A stretch of 64,000 bases of DNA from Stromatinia cepivora (taxonomy: Eukaryota; Ascomycota; Leotiomycetes; Helotiales; Sclerotiniaceae). Of the stretch, positions 46,858 through 57,696 are shown piece after piece. The translations under genes and the position numbers were made by a program. The first letter of the stretch is position 1; each line of letters begins with the position of its first letter. The notes under the pieces were generated by a model. The model searched no databases. It was not told the DNA's origin and saw only the letters and a program-made list of their open reading frames with translations. The DNA lies in the NCBI GenBank assembly GCA_014898415.1, contig RCTD01000021.1, positions 1,054,001 to 1,118,000 of the forward strand, in the 5' to 3' direction.

Positions 46858-49800
46858 CTAAAATGTCGCTGCCTCATCATCAAAAGCAGAAGGATCATCA
46901 TCCCCAGGTAAGAGAACACATTGCGTAATATTGAACTTTTCAGCGTATTCCTTAATCAGTTCTGGCTTCCACGACTTATTGATGAGCGCAGGTTGAACCG
47001 TCTGCATCTCAGTGGTAAACTTCGCTGGGTCGTCCATTTCATCAAGACGATCGCGCTCTGCATAAGCCATGCCCATGGCCCAGACTGCTTGGTCGGCCTC
47101 ATCCATCTTCTCGACCACGGCTCTAGGCAACATCACATTTTCATCCGCGTAACCATATGCCCTAGGAACCCTAACATAATCCTCATTTGGTGCATTTGGA
47201 TCTTTCATCCATTCATTGAAAATATGGTCTTTCGCACAGTCCATTTTTCTAAACATGTGGGATAAGTGAACCTCCCTGGCCTCTCCCTGCAAAATTGGAA
47301 GAAGCTCTTGGTCAAGTCGAACATTGGGGTGATCTTCCGGACCTAGAGGTGCCCTACGGAAGATACCTCTAGCTTCCTCTTGCTCTTGTCTCTTGAAAGC
47401 ACCAGCTAGTCCTGAGGTTGCTGGTCTAGAAGGGATGGCAATGCGCTGGCCAAACTGGGCAGTGCCTGCCTGTGGTAGGAGTTTTTTACACACAGGTTTA
47501 GTTTCCAACGGAAAGTCGTCATCTCCTGTTGAATCGTCATCTTCTTCGAGACCCGAGTTAATGGGTCCAACCTCGAGATCAGCAGTATTTCCAGGTGCAA
47601 TAGCATTGCCGAGTTCAAATGCTTCATCTTGGGTTTCTCCATCTTCGGATTCTTCATTGTCGGATTCTGTATCCCTCCTTGAGTCTTCGATGACTAATCC
47701 ATTGAGATCTTTAGCAACGTTCTGGACCAAAAATCCCTGGTTATCGTAAATTTCTGATGCATCCTCTTCACTTGATGCAACGGAATCTTCCACAAGCTCT
47801 TCAGGTCCCTGAGGGGGGAATGAGTTGATCAGCGGAGCAAATGCTGGGCCTGGCACTCTTCGGGGTGAAGCGCTATAAAGGTCATCCTCTTCTACATCGT
47901 TAAGAGTTGATGGGTTAACCAGGGTGGCAAATGCTGGGTATGGCGCTTTGAGAGGTGAAGCACTGTATAGATCATCTTCTTCTACATCGTTAAGAGTTGA
48001 TTGGTTAACCAGGGTGGCAAATGCTGGGTATGGCGCTCTTGGAGGTGAAGCACTGTATAGATCACCTTCTTCTACCTCGTTGGGAGTGTAAATAACCGAG
48101 TGATCATTTGCCTCTTGTTTAGAGACTACCACAAGTTGAGGTGCTTCCAGCGAGAGACTGGTGTCAGCTGTGGACTTTGTAGCCTTTTCACTTCCATCAG
48201 AGACGCTAGTTTGTCCATTAGATTCGTCGCTGTCTGGATTTGGGTCTCCCAGGGCTCGCTCTTCACTGGTAGTTCCTTCCTTCTTTGGTGGAAACATAGT
48301 GTTCCATCGAGATGTTTTTGGATCGACAACAATCTCCTCGGGACCGAAATGGGCCTTTTGAACGTGGTTGGCGGGAGCATGAGAAAATGCATCGTTGACC
48401 AACTGGTGATCTGGCCTAGGATCTTCTATGTGATCACCAAAAGCGTCTAATCTACCCGAGGTCATGTCATCGTTAGGATCTGTGACAAAAGGCATCTCGG
48501 AGGGCTGAGGGTTTATGAGCTGTGAAGGTCCTGACTCTGTATCATCAATACTTGGTCCAGCTTCTTGAGCTGCGGGTCGAGCATTAGCTTCTTGAAATGC
48601 CGCCATTTTTTGAGCCTCTTGAGCGAGACTTTGTTTAACTTGAGTAGCAAAAAATCCGACTCTCTTCTCAACAGCCGCTGTATAAGTTTTGAGAGCCTCT
48701 TGCTCACGAGACTTTTGCTCATGCGCTTGTTTCTCATGGGCTTGTTTCTCATGGAAAGCTTGCTCTAGAGCTTGTACCGCAGAGTTTAGTCCGGCAGGTT
48801 TTTTATAATTAGAATCCTGTTCCAACAAGAGCTGTACATTAGTAGGTTGTTTCTTAGGAGCCTTTTGAGCAGCCCTTCGAGCAGCAGCTTGTTGCAGAGC
48901 AGTTAGTTCAGCAATAGCTCGTTGTTCATAAGCATCTTGCTCAGAAAGCTTACCTTGAGAAGCTCGTATATTGGCGGGCGGTTTCCCATGTTGTTGTTGA
49001 AAAGCAGCTTGTTGATTAGCCTTCTGCTGACCAGCCTTCTGCTGACCAGCCTTCTGCTGACCAAGCTTCAATTGATTTTCCCGATGTTGTTGCCACTTTT
49101 CATAATCCCAATGGAGACCACCCCAGCGTACTCGAGGATGTTTGCAGTCCTTTTCCTGACATCCAAAATAACCACAGATATTGTTGAAGGAGAATAAAGC
49201 ATTTTCTGGGTTGTTTTCAAGGTGATTTGATGCAGTGAAGTTCATGCATATCCAATATATGGTTTGCTTGTAAGCTACTTCCAACTGAGACCAACGCTGT
49301 TGAACTTCACTCAACCGATCGTATCCGAGTGGATCATTAAATGGATTTGGCAGCCAAAAATCAGCGGCTCTGAAATCAGCCAATCGAATTGGAATAGGGT
49401 TGTTTGGGCCCCATGGAATGACGATACCAGGGGGAAGAAAGCTTGTTCTGAATTGGTGATAATGTGGGATCACCTGAGTGCGAATGATTTCTTCCACGGC
49501 AATTTCCTCCAATCCTTGAACTTGTTCGGGTTGTTGTTCAACCGGCTTGGGAGTATTCAGCTCAACGGGAACGATTTCTTGTTCCGAACGATCTGATATA
49601 AAAATCCCCTGTTCCGCAAGCTCCGATATGAAAAGTTCTTGTTCCGTAAGCTCTGATTGATTGTCTGGGACTGGTTCAGTGGCAACATCTTCTGATACTT
49701 GGTTATTGTGATCGATGTGAATAATCTCAGGTGCCGGATCAGGATGTGGCACCTTTCGTTCCGGGATTGCCAGTGCGACATCATCACCCACCAGAATAGT

Positions 49801-51357
49801 AAGTTCTGGAGAAGCATTTGAATTTTCATTGAGCTCAAACTCGTCGGGGTGAGGAAGAACATGATCTTGAACGTAAGAGTCATTATAATCAAGATAGTTC
49901 TCTGAGCGGTTCAGCATTGACTCAATATCCGCATCAGATTGAGAGAGACTGGCTTGTCTCCCAACCGGATAATATGAGTCTGGGGAAACAAGTCTACCAG
50001 GTGCAGAGTCGCGTCGCACATAGACCTGGCGGTAGAAAGATTCCACATCTTCATCCGCAATCAATGGTTGGACCCAGGGTGCCTTGATGATACTACCTGG
50101 TTTGCTGCGTGCCACGAACGGTACTGTAGTAGCTGCAGCGAATGGACCGGTAGTGTCATCAAAATGGTAGCCATCAATATGGTCCGGGAAAGGGTCGGAT
50201 TGTTCACCTACGTCTGCGGCACATTGCTGGCTCGAGGGGCTGGAATCATCCTGGACGGTTGGGTCAACAGGGTTGCCTGTGTTTGTTTCGGACAGTTCGA
50301 TACTAATCGCGACTTCTCCAGGTTTTTCGGCGGGAGGGTTCGGGATAGACACAGGAACAGGAACGGTGCTTCCGATTGGTTCGGCTACCTCGACTACTAG
50401 CTCGCTGCTGACGACAGTTTCAACAGTAAGATGCTTTGTCCATTGGGTGACTGAAGCATAATAGGTTATATGGTCTGCGTATGATGATTCAATATCAGTA
50501 CTGAATTTCTGGAAAGAGGCGCATAATGTCAATGACTCACCTTCGGTACCAACAGCTTCATTGTTATGAACGGAGGCAGCATGCTCACTACCATTGTCAA
50601 GGTTGTTATCGAAGATGACTTTGACTGAAGGAGTACTTGGTGCCGAGGAAAGAATATCATCAACACCACCAATATCGTTCTTGCTATGAATGGAGGCAGC
50701 GTGCTCCGCGACTTGTGCCAGTTCATCCAACTGGTCACTGCCCTTGTCCAAATTGTTCTCGACGATTGGTTTGACCGAAGAAGTAGCTGATGGCGACGGA
50801 GGAGCAAAATCGTGGACAGTTATTTCATTTGCGCCTGGCGATATATTATTAGTACTTATTGTTTTGGATAGAATCCATAAGGAGAGCAACATACCTGTGG
50901 TGATTGCCGTCAAAATTGGCAACACGCTATCGGCGAATGATGGACCAGTGAAACCATCAACGCCGTTACTGCCAACCGCATCGTTCGAGCCAGCTTGCTC
51001 GGGGACTTGCAAAAATGTCTCGACTGTGATATTTCCTGCTGACGAAGGACCTGAAGAGCCAACGAGTGTTTCCGATTCTGGTAATTTAATATTAGTGTTT
51101 AGCTTCTTAAATAGGACTTTGTAGTCTGGATGGGTAAGTATCATTGCTTGCTTACCTGTGGAATATCTCTTGGATCTGCTGCCAGTCAAGAAGCCAACAA
51201 AGTTCTCAACCTTGGTCTTCGTGGTCTTGGTGTTGCTCGTAGGCTTTTGGCTCTTTGTGAGCTTCTTAGCACTCTTGCAGCTTTTTCGATTTGCGATCTT
51301 GATGTCCTTGACCGAGAAACGTCGAGCGACGGAGCGGTAAATATCTAAGAAGCCCAT
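46858..51357 (-). CDS. Very long Gln/Glu/Ser-rich orphan protein
   Basis: A single minus-strand frame of 1499 codons with an ATG at 51355-51357. No known domain is recognised. The N-terminus is highly basic (KKLTKSQKPTSNTKTTKTK). A hydrophobic stretch VLPILTAITTGMLLSLWILS lies at ~residues 140-160. A folded-looking part is near CGYFGCQEKDCKHPRVRWGG, just before a Gln-rich tract with GQQKA and HEKQA repeats. Three consecutive 30-residue repeats (each with NDVEEDDLYSAS and PAFATLVN) lie at 47810-48090. The acidic C-terminus ends AFDDEAATF after a well-ordered segment (MFRKMDCAKDHIFNEWMKDP). Intron-like segments occur at 51078-51155 (78 nt), 50835-50894 (60 nt) and 50451-50540 (90 nt), all multiples of three. 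If all are spliced the product is 1423 residues. Function unknown. Confidence 0.75.
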   Translation of the reverse strand: MGFLDIYRSVARRFSVKDIKIANRKSCKSAKKLTKSQKPTSNTKTTKTKVENFVGFLTGSRSKRYSTGKQAMILTHPDYKVLFKKLNTNIKLPESETLVGSSGPSSAGNITVETFLQVPEQAGSNDAVGSNGVDGFTGPSFADSVLPILTAITTGMLLSLWILSKTISTNNISPGANEITVHDFAPPSPSATSSVKPIVENNLDKGSDQLDELAQVAEHAASIHSKNDIGGVDDILSSAPSTPSVKVIFDNNLDNGSEHAASVHNNEAVGTEGESLTLCASFQKFSTDIESSYADHITYYASVTQWTKHLTVETVVSSELVVEVAEPIGSTVPVPVSIPNPPAEKPGEVAISIELSETNTGNPVDPTVQDDSSPSSQQCAADVGEQSDPFPDHIDGYHFDDTTGPFAAATTVPFVARSKPGSIIKAPWVQPLIADEDVESFYRQVYVRRDSAPGRLVSPDSYYPVGRQASLSQSDADIESMLNRSENYLDYNDSYVQDHVLPHPDEFELNENSNASPELTILVGDDVALAIPERKVPHPDPAPEIIHIDHNNQVSEDVATEPVPDNQSELTEQELFISELAEQGIFISDRSEQEIVPVELNTPKPVEQQPEQVQGLEEIAVEEIIRTQVIPHYHQFRTSFLPPGIVIPWGPNNPIPIRLADFRAADFWLPNPFNDPLGYDRLSEVQQRWSQLEVAYKQTIYWICMNFTASNHLENNPENALFSFNNICGYFGCQEKDCKHPRVRWGGLHWDYEKWQQHRENQLKLGQQKAGQQKAGQQKANQQAAFQQQHGKPPANIRASQGKLSEQDAYEQRAIAELTALQQAAARRAAQKAPKKQPTNVQLLLEQDSNYKKPAGLNSAVQALEQAFHEKQAHEKQAHEQKSREQEALKTYTAAVEKRVGFFATQVKQSLAQEAQKMAAFQEANARPAAQEAGPSIDDTESGPSQLINPQPSEMPFVTDPNDDMTSGRLDAFGDHIEDPRPDHQLVNDAFSHAPANHVQKAHFGPEEIVVDPKTSRWNTMFPPKKEGTTSEERALGDPNPDSDESNGQTSVSDGSEKATKSTADTSLSLEAPQLVVVSKQEANDHSVIYTPNEVEEGDLYSASPPRAPYPAFATLVNQSTLNDVEEDDLYSASPLKAPYPAFATLVNPSTLNDVEEDDLYSASPRRVPGPAFAPLINSFPPQGPEELVEDSVASSEEDASEIYDNQGFLVQNVAKDLNGLVIEDSRRDTESDNEESEDGETQDEAFELGNAIAPGNTADLEVGPINSGLEEDDDSTGDDDFPLETKPVCKKLLPQAGTAQFGQRIAIPSRPATSGLAGAFKRQEQEEARGIFRRAPLGPEDHPNVRLDQELLPILQGEAREVHLSHMFRKMDCAKDHIFNEWMKDPNAPNEDYVRVPRAYGYADENVMLPRAVVEKMDEADQAVWAMGMAYAERDRLDEMDDPAKFTTEMQTVQPALINKSWKPELIKEYAEKFNITQCVLLPGDDDPSAFDDEAATF
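47810..48090 (-). repeat. Three tandem ~90-bp repeats inside the orphan gene
   Basis: Units encode NEVEEGDLYSASPPRAPYPA, NDVEEDDLYSASPLKAPYPA and NDVEEDDLYSASPRRVPGPA, each followed by FAxLxN and a linker, giving a 30-residue period. The first two copies (in coding order) are nearly identical at the DNA level. Confidence 0.9.
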
Positions 51358-53768
51358 TGTAATGATAAATACAATGGGCTAGGTCAGAAATTATTTGTCT
51401 GGGAGTTGCGTGTAAGGTTATGTAGATAGAATAAGATATCAACACCTAAAAGATGTTGATATGGGAAGGAGACAATTAATTCGCAAGCCAAAGATAGATG
51501 ATCGATAGCAGCTATTGATTGTGTTGGAAAATGTAAACTAAATGAAAGTGGAAGTTGTAATTGTGTTGTAATTACTTTACTCTCTTGGAGTGATGTGTTA
51601 AAGAAGTGCAGGAGAGGATCAAGATAAAGGACGAGGCGGAGGATTTGTTAAATAACATTTGATGGAGAGGTCGTAGTAGAACAGATTAACCGTTCCAAAG
51701 TTTTGAAGGCACTAAGATAGACAGCTTTGACTTTCTGCTGTATAAGAGCGTACCATACTGACCGTACTGGTCGTCCTTGGTCGCATAGATGACTTTATTA
51801 AAGAGCAAGAATTGTTGATATGGGAACACCCTACCGTAGATGCTCCTTTGGAAACCCATGGAAGCTAAATATGTCCCGTACGGTAATATTAAGGTAGTAT
51901 TGGCTCTCGAGCGATTGATCATTGATCATTGGTGTAGGAACATGAAGCCGAAGATACACACACGGTCTAAACATCTAATTTGAATTCATGCTCCCTAGGT
52001 ACGGTTGAATTTACATGGTTTTCAGATTTTCATCAGCCCTACCTAGTTGCACGGTAGTATAATATGAGAGAATACCGTAAGTAGTTTGAGCTTTATCCTT
52101 ACGTATGGATTTGACGCTGGCCTAACATAGTATACCCATGGGACTTGAAGTCAGACTAATTAGGTAGGGTTACTTCGAAGTAGTCCTTGGAAGGCGCAAT
52201 GGCACTTATCTTTGAACTAAACGTTTCCCAATAGCCTAGCTACCGGAAGTGTCCTCTTCATAATCATCTACCCAGTCGACACGACAAAATAGTGGTTTGT
52301 TTTCAATTAGCCTGCATCTACCGACAAGGGCCCCCCATCAATGTTTGTTCATTCCAACATCAGGAGCACAGTCACAACCATCCTTATCAAGACAACGATG
52401 ACAATGATATTGTCGACTCCAGCATTGTTCTAGAAACTTTGTTTGCATTCAAACAGTTAAAGCCAGGATCTTTCGGCGGTCGACTGCCATCTTGACCGCT
52501 GGCTGTTTTCCGCAAGGCTAATCCCTCTTTCTGTCCCGTTTGTCAATTTCTCTTCGCGCTCCACATAGATCATAATTGCAAATTCCACTGACAAATACTG
52601 TAAGTGAGCCCGCCAGGCCTTCAATCACAATCCATATCGTTTGGAAGCCTTTGTCTATCTGCTATGATCTCCAATGCCAAAAGACAGTATACTGGCCGTC
52701 ATATCAGCAGTGCAAAGCAAAGCACGCATGCAGGGTTCTCAATAGTACGGACTACAGTCTGATAGCGAATGGCCGTTGGATTTTTCGATTGATTTATGTA
52801 TTAAAATCTTTTGAATTAGTCGATCTAATTAGAACATTCAAAACATTTAGGACATTCGAAGCATTTGGAACATTTAAAGTATTAAAATATATAAAACATT
52901 TTCAAAAACTAAAGGCTTTCGTATCCAGTCTGCCAGTCCGGACTTCGGACGCACTGCAAGCATGTAACATTTTCTTTTTGACGTTTGGGGCTCTTGGGAT
53001 TTCCGATGAAATTCCAAATGGCTGGATCATCAGTGATTGTGCCTCAAATAAGACGGGCAAACGGCTGGTGAAGCAAAAAGAAGCAGAGAACAAAGCAGAG
53101 AAGGCGGAGAAAAGAAGTGAAGAGAATTTGCTTTGACGAAGAAGAGTAGGAAGCGGAGCTGAAGATTGCAACTGCGGAAAGGAGAGGTGTGGGTACTACT
53201 GACGGATCTACCGCTAGTAATGGTCCTATAATCTAGAACGAAGCACTGTTTGACGAAGATGAAGGAGAAGAATCGCTAGACTCGCTTTGGAGAGAGCACC
53301 AATCAGACTACTTGAGAAGTAGAAAGAGAATGAGAAGAAGGGAGAAGAATCTCAGGGTTCTTTTAGCTCTAAAGCAAAAGAGGCGAGATGACTGGACCAT
53401 TCATGGATGCACCAGTAAACTCGATAATTTATTCCAACTGAATCATTGAAAGCCATTGAGTTAAGAATTTCTATAAAAAAAAAGTGACTTTGAGGAGTGA
53501 ACAATTGAAGCATGATTTTGAGATTTGAGATGAGGTTGTTCACAGCTTCCTAGTTTATCGTGCACGGCCCCTCCTCAATCGCAGCAAGCTCGAAGCTCCC
53601 AAATCCCCAGCACAAAGGACCTCCTACCTACAACAATCCAAGAAATCCCAGGCCGACGAAGTATTGCCTTTTGAGTTCTTCAGCTGGAGCGCAACCGAGT
53701 GTTTCTCGATTCTGTGCCCTTGAACCACATCACTCCCTTCACCAGCAATCTACTCGGAAGCTCCAACT
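51358..53768. other. 2.4-kb intergenic region with a coding relic
   Basis: Apart from the relic at 52576-53390, I see no gene. The part before 53769 should contain the VMA5 promoter and leader; the frame open at 53560-53847 is out of frame with VMA5 and probably untranslated. Confidence 0.5.
52576..53390 (+). pseudogene. Decayed charged-protein relic
   Basis: A 186-codon open frame without an ATG start (begins TTG) ends at 53136. It contains a degenerate run of TFxTF-type repeats (52820-52910) and a Lys/Glu-rich end (VKQKEAENKAEKAEKRSEEN). Just before the stop, another frame takes over with FDEEE, TAG, EAELKIATAERRGVGTTDGS, TAG, NEALFDEDEGEESLDSLWRE. The TAG codons fit CAG with C to T change. 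The pattern is that of a broken gene whose acidic/basic C-terminal helix is still readable. Family unknown. Confidence 0.4.
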
Positions 53769-55160
53769 ATGTCTGCCCCGACGAAATACATGCTGGTATC
53801 TCTACCAACATCCATCTCTCCATCCAGCGATAAAGATGAAGCCTTAACAGCTTTGCGGTCTACAATTTCCACGGATAATGGAACTACTATACCATTTAAG
53901 ATTCCCGAATTCAAAATCGGTACACTGGATGCATTGGTTGGACAAGCAGATGATCTTGCAAAGTTGGAAAGCGCTTGTCAAGGTGTTGTAGCAAAAGTTG
54001 GGGAATCTCTTCGCAGTTTATTGGAAGGAGATGAGAGCAAGATTGCACAACAGAAAACTGTCAATGATAGTGAGTCTAGTGATCTGCGAGCTTGTGGTCA
54101 TGATCATGGACTAATGGTTTGCGTATAGAACCCGCGGACCAATACCTACGTACTTTCTCTTGGAACAAAGTCAAATATCGTGCCGACAAACCACTTGCAG
54201 AGTTGATCGATTCATTACAAAAGGTTGGCAATATTCACAGTGAGGGGTGAAGAATTGCTGACGGAATATAGGAACTTGTCAGTATCGATAATGATGTTAA
54301 GGGTAAAATGAACCAATACAACCAAGTCAAGACAAATCTTACAACATTACAACGGAAACAAACGTAAGTGCTTGAATTCTGAGGATATGGCAAAAAGCTA
54401 ATAACGCAAAGTGGAAATCTCTCCACCAAATCCCTTACTCCAGTCGTTGATCCCAAATTACTAGTACAGGACTCCGAATACCTAGAAACTCACCTCGTCG
54501 TTGTTCCAACAAATGTTAAAAAGGATTTCCTTAAGACTTATGAAACTATATCTCCTATGGTTGTCCCAAGATCCTCGGTAGAGGTTACTCATGATGATGA
54601 ATTCACATTATTTGCGGTTACAACATTCAAAAAGCACAGCGCAGAATTTCAACACAAATGCAGAGAAAATAAATGGACTCCCCGCGATTACAAGTATGTA
54701 GAGGGTGGGCAGGAGCAGGAAAAAAAGGAGGCCGAGCGAGTAGAAAAGGATGAGCGCAAGGTATGGGGTGAAGCTTTAAGGCTTGGTAGAACTGGTTGGA
54801 GCGAAGCTGTTATGACATGGATACACGTCTTAACTTTGAGGGTATTTGTTGAGACAGTCTTGAGATATGGATTACCTCTGGATTTCGTCTGTGGTTTGGT
54901 CAAGGTATGAATGCTAAGCCTAAGTTCTGTCGGACTTTACTGATCCCTCCCAGTCAAACCCCAAAGGAGCAAAGAAAGCGAAAGCGGCCCTCGATTCAGC
55001 ATATGGTTACCTCGGAGGTAATGCTTTTGGTCGAGATAAGAAAGGAAAAGCTCTAAAAGATGATTCAGCATTATCATCAGAGATCGCTGCTGCGGGTGTT
55101 GGCGGGCAAGATGGCAATGAATACACGGCCTATGTCTATTATGAATTCGAAATCATATAG
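53769..55160 (+). CDS. VMA5: V-type proton ATPase subunit C
   Basis: Five exons join in phase: 53769-54069, 54129-54223, 54272-54363, 54412-54904, 54954-55160 (395 codons). Introns are 48-59 nt with GTGAGT, GTTGGC, GTAAGT and GTATGA donors. The length agrees with known subunit C (about 390 residues). Diagnostic segments are MSAPTKYMLVSLPTSISPSS, FKIGTLDALVGQADDLAKLE, DQYLRTFSWNKVKYRADKPL, LTPVVDPKLLVQDSEYLETH, WSEAVMTWIHVLTLRVFVET and VLRYGLPLDFVCGLVK, ending in EYTAYVYYEFEII. Subunit C links the V1 sector to the Vo membrane sector via the peripheral stalks and is released when the pump disassembles. It acts at the vacuolar and endosomal membranes. Convergent with the APS kinase gene, 226 bp apart. 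Confidence 0.96.
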
Positions 55161-55386
55161 ATAGTATTGGGGAATTATATGAATATGGCGAGTGGAAGTT
55201 GGCGCATGGCAATGGGTTCATATTTGTTGAAGCATGCATTTGTATTATTGTATCGTGTTAAGAGATATCAACAAAGCAATTGTTTTCAAATCGATCAAAG
55301 TTTTAATCTTTGAATTCTATCATTTCTAACATTTTTGTGAAATATTCCTCCCAAACCCCAAATTTCTTAACCCAAGGTATCTATAT

Positions 55387-56110
55387 CTACAACTTCAACA
55401 AATTCTCCTTCTCCAAGTACTCCACAATCTTTTGCACGCACTCCTCCACACTCAATTTATCCGTCCTCAAATGGATCTCGGCCTTCTCAGGCTCTTCATA
55501 TGGCGCACTAATCCCAGTAAATTCCTTAATCTCCCCCGCTCTAGCCTTCTTATACAAACCCTTTGGATCTCTCTTCTCAGCCTCCTCAACCGGAATATCA
55601 ATAAAAACCTCAATAAACGGAATCGCCTCGTCTCCATTCGCAGCCTTCTCATGCAAGTCCCTCGCAACCGTACGATCTGCCCTGTATGGAGAAATAAATG
55701 ACGTCAACGCGATCGTACAGCTATCGGCGAATAACTTTGCGACTTCGGCAATCCGACGAATATTCTCGTTGCGGGATTTCTCGTCGAATCCAAGATCTTT
55801 GTTGAGTCCAAATCGCACATTGTCGCCGTCGAGACGGTAGGCCGCGTGTCCGAGGTGGAGGAGATGTTGTTCGAGGGCGGTGGCTATGGTGGATTTTCCG
55901 GAGGCGGAGAGACCCGTAAACCAGATTGTTATGCCGCGTTGTTTGCGGAGGGTGGTGCGCTCGGCGCGGGTGAGGGACGGGTGCCAGGTGATATTTCTGT
56001 GCGAGTGGTTAGTATTTTGTTCAGCTCCGTTTCTCTATCTTTCTATTCAAGCTCAACACATAGGAAGCGATTAGATATTAAACGCAAAAAAAGAGAACTT
56101 ACGTGGCCAT
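55387..56110 (-). CDS. MET14: Adenylylsulfate (APS) kinase
   Basis: The first exon is only 8 nt (56103-56110, ATG GCC AC), followed by a 106-nt intron (GTAAGT...ACTAAC...CACAG) and exon 55387-55996; 205 codons, the usual length. The protein begins [20 protein letters not shown]. The P-loop GLSASGKST is near residues 34-42, followed by [16 protein letters not shown] (substrate-binding helix) and [10 protein letters not shown], then the lid and [20 protein letters not shown]. It phosphorylates adenosine 5'-phosphosulfate with ATP to give PAPS, the second step of cytosolic sulfate assimilation. The unsplit coding frame appears to begin further in only because the tiny first exon is easily missed. 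Confidence 0.96.
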
Positions 56111-56698
56111 CTTGAAGATTTTGTGTGAGGAAATGAGGGTAGATTTGGAGATAGTCGGGACGGAAGTGAAAGAATAAAGAAGAGAGAAAAAGACAATCAC
56201 AATCACGCAATCGAAATCATTGGATCATCGTCATTGACAAGGTCAAGCGTCTCCCCTTATTTAACCCGCTACCGGTGCACCATTTTCTGCCCCGCACTAC
56301 ACACAAAGTTGACAAATGCGTGAGATACTAGGTATTTCTACATGGTGGGGTAATGAATCACGTGTTTGCTGTCTCGACTATATTTCAGGGGAAAGTAATT
56401 TATTTCTTGCATTTGTTACAAGGTGTTATAGATGGGTGAGCGGAGGAATGCGTGTGATATTTGGGACTGGAAATTGGGAGTTTGTGCTGGTATGAGATAT
56501 GGTCATGAAATTTTATCGTTCTATTCCAGTAGTCTAAAAGTAATATCTAGATCTCACACTTCTTGTCTAATCGTATATCCGGCCCAGAACATTTGACCTT
56601 AATGTGCATCCGCCTTCTATATTGACATTTTTCTTCCCTTCTGTCCTGTCCTTCGACTGAACATGCGTCCTCCGATATGTTATGTAGCCGGGTATATT
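56111..56698. other. Intergenic, APS kinase promoter
   Basis: 588 bp between two minus-strand genes. A TTATTTAACC element at 56259-56266 region and CACGTG at 56360-56365 (within AATCACGTGTT) lie upstream of the APS kinase start. CACGTG is the core bound by Cbf1-type factors that control sulfur genes in yeasts; its use here is inference. Confidence 0.4.
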
Positions 56699-57696
56699 CT
56701 AGCCATCATCTATAAACTCATTAGCATTCGTGACAACACTATCACAGCCCTTCAAACTCACCCTGGCTTGTCTAGGCTCGATAAAAAGCGCACTCCCCTC
56801 ACATAAAACTTTTGGCGTCTCTCCCTCCCCAACTAAAGTCTCAATTCTTCCCTCAACCCAAGCTTTTCTTCCTTCTACTTTTGTAGTCTCCGCCCTTAAC
56901 ACAACAAATGTATTCGCAGGCGTGGGTGCCCTATAATTGACCGTCAAAGTAGCCGTCATACCAATCCTATTTGGCAATGCTCCAAAACAACATCGTCCTA
57001 GTCCCTCATCTAACATTGTAGCTAGAAACCCTCCATGTACAATGGTTGGATGTCCACATAGATCTTCTCCCAGGTAGGAAATTGACACGAGTGATTTACC
57101 TCCTGCTTCAGTCCATACGTATGGTGGTACTTGAACACGTCCGGGTCCCATCAATGTTCCACCTGTAAGATTATGTCCTCTTTGTGATTCAGGGATTTTC
57201 AAATGCGGCTTTGATTCTGTGATCTCAGGTCGAGATCGTAGTTCTTTTACGAGTGGATGATTGTTTATGTATGCTTCGACTTCCAGAGATTTCGCATCGG
57301 TTGGTGTGTATAATTTGATGGATTCCTCATCGGACGGAGGATTGAGTATGGCATTGGCGGCTTTGAAAGCAGGGTAGGCAGCTATTGAGAAGCCTACGGA
57401 TGTGAAGACGATGGCTATTCCAAAGAAAGCGAGAGTTCGTAAAAGAAAGGAGGGTTGTGGAGGAGGTGGAGGAATGGTAGCTGTGGTGTCAGGTTAGCTA
57501 AATCATTTGAAGAGAGAGTGGGAAAGAACCTACTCTCCGCATTATATAATCGACGAGCTGTAGTAAACGTTCTGGAAGAAGAGAATAGAGACGTATTTCT
57601 CAAAGCTGCTCCACGGCATTGTGCAATTCCTGGAGTGTGACTTACAGCTCGATATATTCTAGCTCGAGGCTGTAAAAATTGATGAGAGAAAGACAT
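56699..57696 (-). CDS. Mitochondrial hotdog-fold acyl-CoA thioesterase-like protein
   Basis: Two exons, 57534-57696 and 56699-57480 (314 codons), joined over a 53-nt GTAGGT...GCTAAC...CACAG intron. I chose the ATG at 57694-57696 as the first in frame. Residues 1-55 are Arg/Ser-rich with few acids (FLQPRARIYRAVSH ... FSSSRTFTTARR), a mitochondrial presequence. A Pro run and one hydrophobic segment (LAFFGIAIVFTSVGFSIAAY, ~70-90) follow, suggesting an inner-membrane anchor. The C-terminal half is a 4HBT hotdog domain: LGEDLCGHPTIVHGGFLATM with the HGG loop and LDEGLGRCCFGALP helix, then TATLTVNYRAPTPANTFVVL. THEM4/PaaI-like thioesterases hydrolyse acyl-CoA. This anchored layout resembles yeast Fmp10 and fission-yeast UPF0644. 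Substrate unknown. Confidence 0.88.

Noticed and set aside
47393..47749. 118-codon plus-strand frame, and similar plus frames at 50068-51124
   Set aside because: Shadows of the 1499-codon gene on the other strand; no motifs and no exon chain.
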